The position numbers and the translations under genes were made by a program. Under the pieces are notes generated by a model. That model worked only from the letters and a program-made list of their open reading frames with translations, was not told the origin of the DNA and made no database searches. Positions 28,601 through 37,301 of a stretch of 64,000 nt of DNA are shown here, in pieces (the first letter of the stretch is position 1; each line of letters opens with the position of its first letter). This DNA is from Rhipidocladum racemiflorum (Eukaryota; Streptophyta; Magnoliopsida; Poales; Poaceae). The DNA lies in assembly GCA_036346355.1 (NCBI GenBank), contig CM070572.1:47405944-47469943 (forward strand). Direction: 5' to 3'.

Positions 28601-31287
28601 AGTGTAAACTACACGCGCATTTCAGAATGGTGCAAAAACAAAACATTGTTCCAAACATGCCGAATGAACTTCATATATGCCCAAGCACATTTCGCATGCT
28701 TTGAATCTTTACCAGTCGTGTGGAAACATTCCTCCGCGACGAGTACTGTATGGTGCAAGGATTTTCACAAGAAAACGACGCATAAGATGAAGCTGAGTGT
28801 CAATCAACCAGAATGGACTTCATGTCTGCCTAGCTCATTGCAGCAAGCCATTTGGGCTCATCCGTGTCGGTGCGAAACCTACACGACAAATGGTACTACA
28901 AGTCACGTCCGTACCAGAACGAGTACGAAAAGAAAGCTTGCGGCAGACACCCCGAATAGCGTTCATGTGTGCCTAAGCTCATTTCGGCATGCATTTCTGT
29001 TGCATCCGGGTCGGTGCAAAACATTTCTCCGCGATAGGTGCCAACGGGTACTGCAAGCTGCGTGCGTAATAAAACGATGCACGGAAGGAAAATGTAGGCC
29101 AAACTGCGCGGGTGGACTTTCCATGCATTGCTGCCACAGTTCTTCATTCGTTTCGAATACGTCCGAGTGAGTGTGGAAACATCGCTCCGCGACGGGTCGT
29201 AGGGTGTTCTGCAAGCTTCGTCCGGACGGAAACGATGCACGAAAGGAAAATTGGTGTCAAACTCCCCGAATGGACTTCATATATGCCCTATCCCATTTCG
29301 ACAAGCATTTCGAGTACGTCCGAGTCGATGCGAAATATTCATGCACGATGGGTCCCTAATGGTACTGTAAACTACACGCTGCATTAAAACGGTGCACTAA
29401 ACGAAACTTCGCTCCAATCGCGGTCGAATGAACTTCATATTTGCCCAAGCACATTCCGCATGCATTTCGAGTCAGTCCGAGTTGTTGTGAAACATTTCTC
29501 CGCCGATGAGCACGAACGAATACAACAAGCGGCGCCCGCTCAAAACGCTGCCCGAGATGAAACTGAGTGCCAAACACATCGAAAGGTGGAATTCATATGT
29601 GCTCCCACTCATTTCGCATGCATTTTGAATATGTCCGAGTCGGTGTCAAATGTTCCACCACGACGGGTTCCCACGGGTAATAAAAGCTGATTACAAACGA
29701 AACCGATGCACGAAACAGAACCGAGTGCAAAACAACCCGAACGAACTTACGATGTTTGCTAGTGCTTTTCATCATTTGTATCGAATCCATTCGAGTAGGT
29801 CTGAAACATTCCTCCACGACGCGTCCCAACGGGCACTGCAGCGGAAGCCATTCGAAAATGAAAATGATGCACGAAATGACACATTGTGGCAAACACCACG
29901 CACGCCGAAAATGATGCACGAAATGGAACATTATGGCAAGCACCTTACACGCTGCAACCTAGCACGCCAAAATGAAACATTGCGGCACGAAACGAAAACG
30001 GTGAACGAAATGAAGCCGGTGCCAAACACACCGAATGCAATTCATCTGTGTTGTAACTCATTTAGGCATGCATTTCGAATCCGTCCGAGTCGCCGTGAAA
30101 TATTCCACAACGACGAGTTCCTAAGCCGAAAAAATCGAAAGCGATGCACGAAACGAATCTGAGTGCCAAACACCCAGAATTAACATACGATGTTCGCCAG
30201 CGCTTCAGCACAATTCTGCACTCATTTTGAATACGTCCGAGTGAGTGCGAACATCCCTCCGCGACGGGTCGCAAGGGGTACTGCAAGCTGCGTCCGAACG
30301 AAACGATGCACTAAACGAAACTCGGTGTCAAACTCCCGAATGGGATTCATATGCGCCCCAGCCCGCTTTCAGCAAGCATTTCGAGTACGACCGCTCGGCG
30401 AAACATTCATGCACAATGGGTCCCTAATGGTAGTGTAAACTACACGCTGCATTAGAATGGTGCAAAAAACAAAACATTGTTCCAAACACGCCGAATGAAC
30501 TTCATATATGCCCAAGCACATTTCGGCATGCGTTTCGAATCTTTACCAGTCGTGTGAAACATTCCTCCGCGACGAGTACTGTATGGTGCAAGGATTTTCA
30601 CAAGAAAACGACGCATAAGATGAAGCTGAGTGTCAATCAACCAGAATGGACTTCATGTCTGCCTAGCTCATTGCAGCAAGCCATTTGGGCTCATCCGTGT
30701 CGGTGCGAAACCTACACGACAAATGGTACTACAAGTCACGTCCGTACCAGAACGAGTACGAAAAGAAAGCTTGCGGCAGACACCCCGAATAGCGTTCATG
30801 TGTGCCTAAGCTCATTTCAGCATGCATTTCTGTTGCATCCGGGTCGGTGCAAAACATTTCTCCGCGATAGGTGCCAACGGGTACTGCAAGCTGCGTGCGT
30901 AATAAAACGATGCACGGAAGGAAAATGTAGGCCAAACTGCGCGGGTGGACTTTCCATGCATTGCTGCCACAGTTCTTCATTCGTTTCGAATACGTCCGAG
31001 TGAGTGTGGAAACATCGCTCCGCGACGGGTCGTAGGGTGTTCTGCAAGCTTCGTCCGGACGGAAACGATGCACGAAAGAAAAATTGGTGTCAAACTCCCC
31101 GAATGGACTTCATATATGCCCTATCCCATTTCGACAAGCATTTCGAGTACGTCCGAGTCGATGCGAAATATTCATGCACGATGGGTCCCTAATGGTACTG
31201 TAAACTACACGCGTACCAAAACGGTGCACGAAACGAAACTTCGTTCCAATCGTGCCGAATGAACTTCATATTTGCCCAAGCACATTG

Positions 31288-31912
31288 CCACCGCCCGACT
31301 GATCGCCAGACCGGTCGCCCTCCTGTTAGCCGACTGGTCGCCCACCTGGCCGTCCGACTGCATAGCACTTGAAAGAAAAACGAATCGGATCGTTCCGTAA
31401 AAAAAAAAAAAAAAAAAAAAAAAAAGAGTCTGGAACAGATCCGAAAATTTTTATGTGCTAAACCTGTTTTCACAAGTTTCCCAGTCTTTTGAGATAGTTC
31501 CCTTCTTTCGCGAATTTTTTTCGCGCTGTTTTTTCATCTGCTGTGGAACTGTACTGTCGCCGACCACAGTTTTGAGTCACAGTCCTTGCTAGCCTCGAGT
31601 CAGCAACTAGTGACGAGACGTTGAACAATTCTTCAATTTTGCATTCACTGATTGGATTATTGCTAACCTTTGGCTACTAAATTAAGCCTGTCCAAGCTCC
31701 ACTTTCTACCCGTACAGGCGTTCGATCCCTTGGCAATCGCTCTACACAAACTTCGGAGAACCTTTGACAACGCCAACGGCCGACAACGCCTGCTGCATTG
31801 TAAGAACTTGTAAGAACTTGGGTCATAGGCTTGAGCGCTTGAGAGACTTGCCACCTAGTAGTTGATAGGAACATTATACTTGTGGTTTTTGTTTCCTTGT
31901 CATCAACTAACC
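31288..31912 (+). other. CRM A 5' leader remnant with GTCGCC minisatellite and A27 tract
   Basis: 31288-31360 is a short stretch of degenerate GACTGGTCGCC-type repeats, a contracted form of the longer minisatellite in copy B. An uninterrupted run of 27 A lies at 31399-31425. The remainder is non-coding leader up to the ATG at 31913 and includes a short tandem of TAAGAACTTG near 31800-31818. A similar leader end precedes the gag start of copies B and C. Confidence 0.8.
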
Positions 31913-34900
31913 ATGTCAGGTGACGAGTTCACTTCATCACTCTCCACGAACCAAGGGCATCATTGCTCACTTCCAAAAGATGACGAGGAAGCCACCGATG
32001 GTCTTAGCGAGGATGTACGGCTCACTAATGAGCGTATGTCAATGCAAGAAGACCGTCTCAGATCCATCGAGGCCGCACAAGGGATTGCTAACACTACTCT
32101 TGCTACTATTTTGGCTAGACTTGATACTTTTGCAGCTGCTGCATCTGGTGCTTCCAATCCACCTCCCCGTCGTCCAAGCAACAATTCAGCTCCACAGGGG
32201 AGGCCCCCAACAGATTTAGAAGAACAGAACGAAGAGCACGAATATGATGACACCACTGATGCGGAGGAGGTCAACCCCATCCATTACGATAATGATCGTA
32301 ACCATCAACGGCTACGCTTCAATCAGCAAGGTATGCGACGTGATCCTCCACGACCAAGGGAACGAGAACGAGATGATGCTTTCCCTAAGGTAAATTTCAA
32401 CATGCCACCATTTGAAGGTAAATATGACCCTGATGGTTACCTTAGTTGGGAATTACTTGTGGATCAAAAATTTGCGTGCCATGATTTCCCTGAGAATAGA
32501 AGAGTTAGAGCTGCCACAAGTGAGTTCACTGATTTTGCTTCTGTTTGGTGGAGAGAACATTGCCGTGCTCATCCAAATAATATACCCACCACTTGGGAAG
32601 CCTTGAAATTGCTAATGAGGCATAGATTTGTTCCTTCATACTATGCTAGAGATTTATTGAATAAATTGCAGCGCCTACACCAAGGTAAGAATTCAGTGGA
32701 AGAATATTACCAAGAATTGCAAATTGGCATGTTGCGTTGTGGATTAATTGAGAATGAGGAAGCTTCTATGGCTCGTTTCTTAGGTGGTTTAACTCGAGAA
32801 ATCCAGGATATTCTAGACTATAAGGATTATAATTCGATGACTCGGTTGTTCCATCTTGCTTGCAAAGCTGAACGTGAAGTGCAGGGTCGTCAATCGTGGG
32901 CCAAGACTAACTTTTCTGCAGGTCGAACTACTTCGTGGACACCGCGCACCCCTGCTGCCCCTGCTGGTCGTACTACCACGCCGACCTCTTCCATCAACAG
33001 AACGGCGTCCACCACCGCAAATTCGGCACCACGACCAACGCCGACGAAAAGTGCCACACAAGCTACTACAAATAGTTCGTCGTCGTCGGTCGCATCAACG
33101 GGACGCACCAAAGATGTTCAGTGCCATCGCTGCAAGGGTTTCGGTCACATGATGAAGGAGTGTCCGAACAAGCGTGTGCTAATAATCCGTGAGGACGGCG
33201 AGTATGACTCAGCAAGTGATCTTGATGAAGAAACATATGCTTTGCTCGCTGAACATGAAAACGGCGATCCAAATGCCGAGCACGACGAGGTGCACGTGAG
33301 CGCTGGTGATGCTGACCCATATTTGAGTATTATTGCACAACGTGTGCTTAGTGCTCAGATTGCTCGCACCGATCCAAATCAACGCCACAACTTGTTTTAC
33401 ACAAAAGGCGTCATCAAGGAGCGATCCATTCGAATAATCATTGATGGTGGGAGTTGCAATAATCTAGCCAGCATGGACATGGTGGAGAAGCTAGCACTCT
33501 CCACTAGACCACACTCTCAGCCCTACCACATTCAATGGTTCAACAACAGCGGCAAACTCAAGGTAACTCGCATGGTAAGAGTACATTTCGCTTTAGGTTC
33601 CTATCATGATTATGTTGATTGCGATGTCGTACCTATGCAAGCATGTTCTATGTTATTAGGTAGACCGTGGCAATATGATAAGGATTGTTTACATCATGGT
33701 AGAACAAATCAATACTCTTTTGTGCATAAAGAAAAGAAAATTGTGCTACACCCAATGTCGCCTGATGCCATTGTAAAGGATGAAATCGCTAGATCTAGCA
33801 AAGAGAAAAATCGAGAGAATTCTAAGAGTGAAAACCAGATTGTCACCAAAGGACTTGAACAACATAAACAGAGAGAATCTAACCTTGATTGTGCTAAGCC
33901 GAATGAGATTAAATTGAAAGGTGCTTGTTTTCTTGCAACAAAATCTGATTTGAATGAGTTGGCTGTTTGTAGGTCTACATGCTATGCTTTGGTCTGCAAA
34001 GAAACTTTGTTTTCTCTAGAGGAGATGTCCCTCTCTTTGCCTCCTGTTGTCACTAACCTTTTGCAGGAATACACTGACATCTTTCCAAAGGACATCCCCT
34101 CAGGGCTGCCGCCAATTAGAGGGATTGAGCATCAAATTGATCTCATTCCAGGGGCATCCTTGCCCAACCGAGCACCTTACAGAACCAACCCTGATGAGAC
34201 ACAAGAAATACAACGCCAAGTTCACGAATTGCTTGATAAAGGGTACGTACGTGAATCTCTTAGTCCTTGTGCTGTACCAGTCATTTTAGTACCTAAGAAA
34301 GATGGAACATGGCGCATGTGTGTGGATTGTAGAGCAATTAATAATATCACCATTAGATATCGCCATCCTATTCCTCGGTTAGACGATATGCTTGATGAAC
34401 TAAGTGGCTCTACTATGTTCTCTAAAGTGGATTTGCGTAGTGGCTATCACCAGATTCGCATGAAGTTAGGAGATGAATGGAAAACAGCATTTAAAACTAA
34501 GTTCGGGTTATATGAGTGGTTAGTAATGCCTTTCGGGTTGACTAATGCTCCTAGCACATTCATGAGACTGATGAACGAGGTTTTACGTGTTTTCATTGGA
34601 AAATTTGTGGTAGTTTACTTCGATGATATCTTGATTTATAGCAAATCTTTAGAGGATCATCTTGAACATCTACGTGCTGTTTTTAATGCTTTACGCGATG
34701 CACGCTTACTCCAGCTTCCAGACTTTTCTAAGACTTTTGAACTAGAATGTGATGCTAGTGGAATTGGTTTGGGTGGTGTTCTGTTACAAGAAAGAAAACC
34801 TGTTGCTTATTTTAGTGAGAAATTGAGTGGGCCAAGTTTGAATTATTCTACTTATGATAAGGAGTTATATGCGCTAGTTCGAACTTTAGAAACATGGCAA

Positions 34901-35515
34901 CATTATTTATGGCCCAAGGAATTTGTTATACATTCGGATCATGAATCGTTAAAACATATTAGAAGTCAAGCTAAACTGAACCGTAGACATGCAAAGTGGG
35001 TTGAATTCATTGAGTCATTTCCTTATGTCATCAAACACAAACAGGGAAAGGATAATGTCATTGCTGATGCCTTGTCTAGGAGATATACCATGCTCTCACA
35101 ACTTGACTTCAAAATTTTTGGTTTGGAAACGATTAAAGAGCAATATGTGCATGATGATGATTTTAAAAATGTGTTGCTCAATTGTAAAGAGGGAAAAACT
35201 TGGAACAAATTTGTCCTCAATAATGGGTTTGTGTTTAGAGCAAACAAACTATGTATTCCAGCTAGTTCTGTTCGTTTGTTATTGCTACAGGAAGCGCATG
35301 GAGGAGGATTGATGGGACACTTTGGTGTGAAAAGGACGGAGGACATACTCGCTAGCCATTTCTTTTGGCCCAGGATGAGACGAGACGTGGAACGTTTCAT
35401 CGCCGCTGTTCTACATGTCAAAAAGCTAAGTCACGACTTAATCCCTATGGTTTATACATACCTCTGCCTATTCCTAACGTGCCTTGGGAGGATATTTCTA
35501 TGGACTTTGTTTTAG
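31913..35515 (+). CDS. Gag-pol polyprotein of CRM A (defective, frame breaks in integrase)
   Basis: A frame of 1200 codons. I chose the start ACCATG at 31913 because copy C uses the same context at its gag start, although the frame is open from an upstream ATG at 31862. In order: a gag capsid domain (about residues 160-325, with WW and EEYYQEL-type motifs); a proline/threonine-rich linker; a CCHC zinc knuckle at residues 404-417 (CHRC...GHMMKEC); an aspartic protease with IIDGGS, catalytic Asp near 511; a reverse transcriptase from about 755 with YFDD at 902-905; RNase H from about 935 with CDASG at 946-950; and the integrase zinc-binding region from about 1125. RT runs straight into RNase H at about 34710: the roughly 100-residue connection region usual in Ty3/gypsy is absent. 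A one-base loss relative to copy B near 35403 shifts frame, and the last ~37 residues are out-of-frame noise. Polyprotein processing would be expected in an intact relative. Confidence 0.88.
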   Translation: MSGDEFTSSLSTNQGHHCSLPKDDEEATDGLSEDVRLTNERMSMQEDRLRSIEAAQGIANTTLATILARLDTFAAAASGASNPPPRRPSNNSAPQGRPPTDLEEQNEEHEYDDTTDAEEVNPIHYDNDRNHQRLRFNQQGMRRDPPRPRERERDDAFPKVNFNMPPFEGKYDPDGYLSWELLVDQKFACHDFPENRRVRAATSEFTDFASVWWREHCRAHPNNIPTTWEALKLLMRHRFVPSYYARDLLNKLQRLHQGKNSVEEYYQELQIGMLRCGLIENEEASMARFLGGLTREIQDILDYKDYNSMTRLFHLACKAEREVQGRQSWAKTNFSAGRTTSWTPRTPAAPAGRTTTPTSSINRTASTTANSAPRPTPTKSATQATTNSSSSSVASTGRTKDVQCHRCKGFGHMMKECPNKRVLIIREDGEYDSASDLDEETYALLAEHENGDPNAEHDEVHVSAGDADPYLSIIAQRVLSAQIARTDPNQRHNLFYTKGVIKERSIRIIIDGGSCNNLASMDMVEKLALSTRPHSQPYHIQWFNNSGKLKVTRMVRVHFALGSYHDYVDCDVVPMQACSMLLGRPWQYDKDCLHHGRTNQYSFVHKEKKIVLHPMSPDAIVKDEIARSSKEKNRENSKSENQIVTKGLEQHKQRESNLDCAKPNEIKLKGACFLATKSDLNELAVCRSTCYALVCKETLFSLEEMSLSLPPVVTNLLQEYTDIFPKDIPSGLPPIRGIEHQIDLIPGASLPNRAPYRTNPDETQEIQRQVHELLDKGYVRESLSPCAVPVILVPKKDGTWRMCVDCRAINNITIRYRHPIPRLDDMLDELSGSTMFSKVDLRSGYHQIRMKLGDEWKTAFKTKFGLYEWLVMPFGLTNAPSTFMRLMNEVLRVFIGKFVVVYFDDILIYSKSLEDHLEHLRAVFNALRDARLLQLPDFSKTFELECDASGIGLGGVLLQERKPVAYFSEKLSGPSLNYSTYDKELYALVRTLETWQHYLWPKEFVIHSDHESLKHIRSQAKLNRRHAKWVEFIESFPYVIKHKQGKDNVIADALSRRYTMLSQLDFKIFGLETIKEQYVHDDDFKNVLLNCKEGKTWNKFVLNNGFVFRANKLCIPASSVRLLLLQEAHGGGLMGHFGVKRTEDILASHFFWPRMRRDVERFIAAVLHVKKLSHDLIPMVYTYLCLFLTCLGRIFLWTLF

Positions 35516-36673
35516 GACTCCCTAGAACAAAGAAGGAGGGATAGTATCTTTGTCGTTGTGGATAGATTTTCTAAAATGGCACACTTCATACCTTGTCACA
35601 AAAGCGATGACGCTACCAACATTGCTGACTTATTCTTTCGTGAAATTGTTCGCTTACATGGTGTGCCTAACACAATAGTTTCAGATCGTGACACTAAATT
35701 CTTAAGCCACTTTTGGAGAACTTTGTGGGCTAAATTGGGGACTAAACTTTATTTTCTACTACTTGTCATCCCCAAACTGATGGACAAACTGAGGTCGTTA
35801 ATCGAACTTTATCTACTATGCTTAGGGCTATTTTGAAAAAGAACATTAAATTGTGGGAAGAATGTTTGCCTCATATTGAGTTTGCTTATAATCGGTCTAT
35901 GCATTCTACTACTAAGATGTGCCCTTTGAGATTGTATATGGATTTGTACCTCATGCTCCAATTGATTTGTTACCTCTACCATCTTCGGAGAAATTGAATC
36001 TTGATGCTAAACAACGTGCTGATTTGATTATGAAACTGCATGAGACAACTAAAGAAAACATAGAACGCATGAATGCTAAATATAAACTTGCTGGTAGTAA
36101 GGGAAGGAAACATGTAACTTTTGAACCAGGCGATTTAGTTTGGTTGCATTTGCGAAAGATCGATTCCCAGAATTAAGAAAATCTAAGTTGATGCCATGAG
36201 CTGATGGTCCTTTCAAAGTATTGGCAAAGATTAATGATAATGCATACAAGCTTGAATTGCCTGCAGATTTTGGGGTTAGTCCCACATTCAACATTACCGA
36301 TTTGAAACCATACTTGGGAGAGGATGATGAACTTGAGTCGAGGACGACTCAAATGCAAGAAGGGGAGGATGATGAGGACATCACTACCATGGATACGGCC
36401 ATACTTACAAACCCAATGGAAACCAACAATATCATACAAGGGCCAATTACTCGAGCTCGGGCACGACAATTCAATTACCAGGTGAATGCGTTCCTCGGGC
36501 TGCATACAAATAATTTAATGAATGGAATGCTATTTAATCCTCGTGATGATTTTATTGTCCTTAGGAACCAAGGAGAAGGACTCCCAAACGTCAAGCATGA
36601 AGCCAATTCTTCCGGTGCACAAGTTCAACTCGGATTCGGCCTCCGGGACAGCACCAACTTCAAACGACCATAA
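35516..36673 (+). pseudogene. Integrase core and C-terminal tail of CRM A pol, frame-broken
   Basis: Continuation of pol in several frames. The integrase core is recognisable (VVVDRFSKMAHFIPCHK, then VSDRDTKFLSHFW), so the first two catalytic acidic positions are visible. Breaks include a 2-base loss relative to copy B near 35538, a frame shift near 35750, another near 35926, another near 36160, and a TGA at 36196-36198 where CGA would fit (a CpG transition). The last piece, 36221-36673, is open. It carries the C-terminal end of integrase, an ESRTT-type block, crosses the polypurine tract and enters the LTR. There it encodes GPITRARARQ and stops at 36671-36673, about 300 bp inside the LTR. 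This LTR overlap is a hallmark of the CRM group. Confidence 0.85.
36357..36369 (+). other. Polypurine tract of CRM A
   Basis: AAGAAGGGGAGGA immediately before the LTR start TGATGAGG; an identical tract precedes LTR D at 59332-59344. It would prime plus-strand DNA synthesis. Confidence 0.9.
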
Positions 36674-37301
36674 CTTTTTGATCCACAAGGGTGTTTGAGG
36701 TCTATGAGTACTGGTTGGAAAGGTTTCGACGTCCTCTTTCCAACGGATCCGACCCCATCCCCAAATTCCGTCCGAGTCAACGGAATCTGCAAAACAATTG
36801 GCGTCACTTTTCCAAATCGAGAAGACTTGGGCTTTGGGCCTTGTAATAGAGTTGTAGTTGGTATCCTACTGCTTTGGACGTGTTTCCCACGCCCCTACCT
36901 CTTATAAATAGCCAGACATCGGCTCCTTAGGGTTTTGGGTTTTATTTGATTAGTTTAGCCAAGTGCAAACTTGATCCTGCGAGTTGTGCTGGACAGCCAC
37001 CTTGTCAAGATCGTCAATAAGACTCCACTTTGTTTCGCTTCCAGTTTTATCCGCAATTTCAGATTGCTTATCCTATTGTTCTTGCTTGTTCTTCGGTTGC
37101 TTGCAGGAATTGAACCTCGTGTTCAGGTTGATCGTGCCCACGGCAAGATCAATAACCCGCTGGAGTTGGTTTAGCGATTGCTAAGGCGCATCGTAAATCG
37201 TAAATGCGGTGTAGTCGGATCGTCAAAGTCGACTCTAACAAATCGATCGTGTGTTTCTCATCGAAAGATCGGGACACCCATAGTGCCACACGGCGCCATC
37301 A
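36370..37301 (+). repeat. 3' LTR of CRM A
   Basis: 932 bp, TG...CA. Features: the pol tail in the first 304 bp, a TATAAATA box at 36903-36910, and a telobox-like TTAGGGTTTT at 36927-36936. It shares diagnostic bases with LTR B (GTCCTTAGG, AAGACTTGGGC, GAACCTCG) that differ from LTRs C and D. One local oddity is an altered stretch near 37190-37208 (CGTAAATCGTAAATGC) where the other LTRs read CGTCGTCGTACG. It is followed by CCCTC, the same 5 bases that precede LTR B. Confidence 0.92.
36903..36910 (+). promoter_or_regulatory. TATA box of CRM LTR A
   Basis: TATAAATA preceded by a C-rich block (CACGCCCCTACCTC). It is identical in LTR B (50872-50879), LTR C (56604-56611) and LTR D (59878-59885). 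It is the likely U3 core promoter. Confidence 0.75.

Larger units (their letters stand above)
1..31287 (+). repeat. Centromere-type satellite array with ~1.82-kb higher-order repeat (left array)
   Basis: Head-to-tail tandem array, broken only by a solo LTR at 603-1461. The anchor word CGTCCGAGTGAGTGCG of monomer 1 recurs at about 131, 2832, 4655, 6487, 8315, 10138, 11972, 13785, 15613, 17431, 19254, 21087, 22921, 24744, 26568, 28404 and 30234. Spacing is 1813-1836 bp throughout (1837 in the first interval once the 859-bp LTR and 5-bp duplication are removed). That gives 16 complete higher-order units plus partial ends. Monomers inside a unit are clearly diverged, while the same monomer in successive units is nearly identical, which defines a higher-order repeat. 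Monomer length matches grass centromere satellites (about 155 bp); that link, and a role in CENH3 chromatin, are inference. The array ends abruptly at 31287 inside monomer 7. Confidence 0.93.
31288..37301 (+). mobile_element. CRM-like Ty3/gypsy retrotransposon copy A, 5'-truncated
   Basis: The 5' LTR and primer-binding site are missing. The copy begins inside the GTCGCC-rich 5' leader, directly against satellite sequence. It continues through leader, gag-pol frame, polypurine tract and a complete 3' LTR ending CCATCA at 37301. The interior is nearly collinear with copy B (offset about 20,565 bp). CRM assignment rests on three features: the pol frame reads through the polypurine tract into the LTR; the pol end carries an ESRTT-(Q/L)-QEGEDDED block followed by GPITRARARQ; and the LTR starts TGATGAGGACATC. 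Multiple single-base frameshifts and a missing RT connection region make it defective. Confidence 0.9.

Noticed and set aside
1..31287. Many open frames of 60-251 codons on both strands of the satellite
   Set aside because: They recur in each HOR in different lengths, overlap on both strands, change frame with each indel and show no domain. They are a by-product of a satellite with few stop codons.
31399..31425. A27 tract as the poly(A) tail of a LINE or processed gene
   Set aside because: It lies inside the CRM leader, followed by leader sequence shared with copy B, where an A30 tract occupies the same place; no target duplication surrounds it.
31189..31473. Minus-strand frame with a phenylalanine run, and similar ones at 51357-52152
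   Set aside because: The runs are translations of the A27/A30 tracts and of the GTCGCC minisatellite in the CRM leader; no protein is supported.
33422..33470. Protease with IIDGGS instead of D-S/T-G taken as an inactivating mutation
   Set aside because: As far as I know DGGS at this position is common in plant CRM proteases, and copies A and B agree, so I do not count it as damage.
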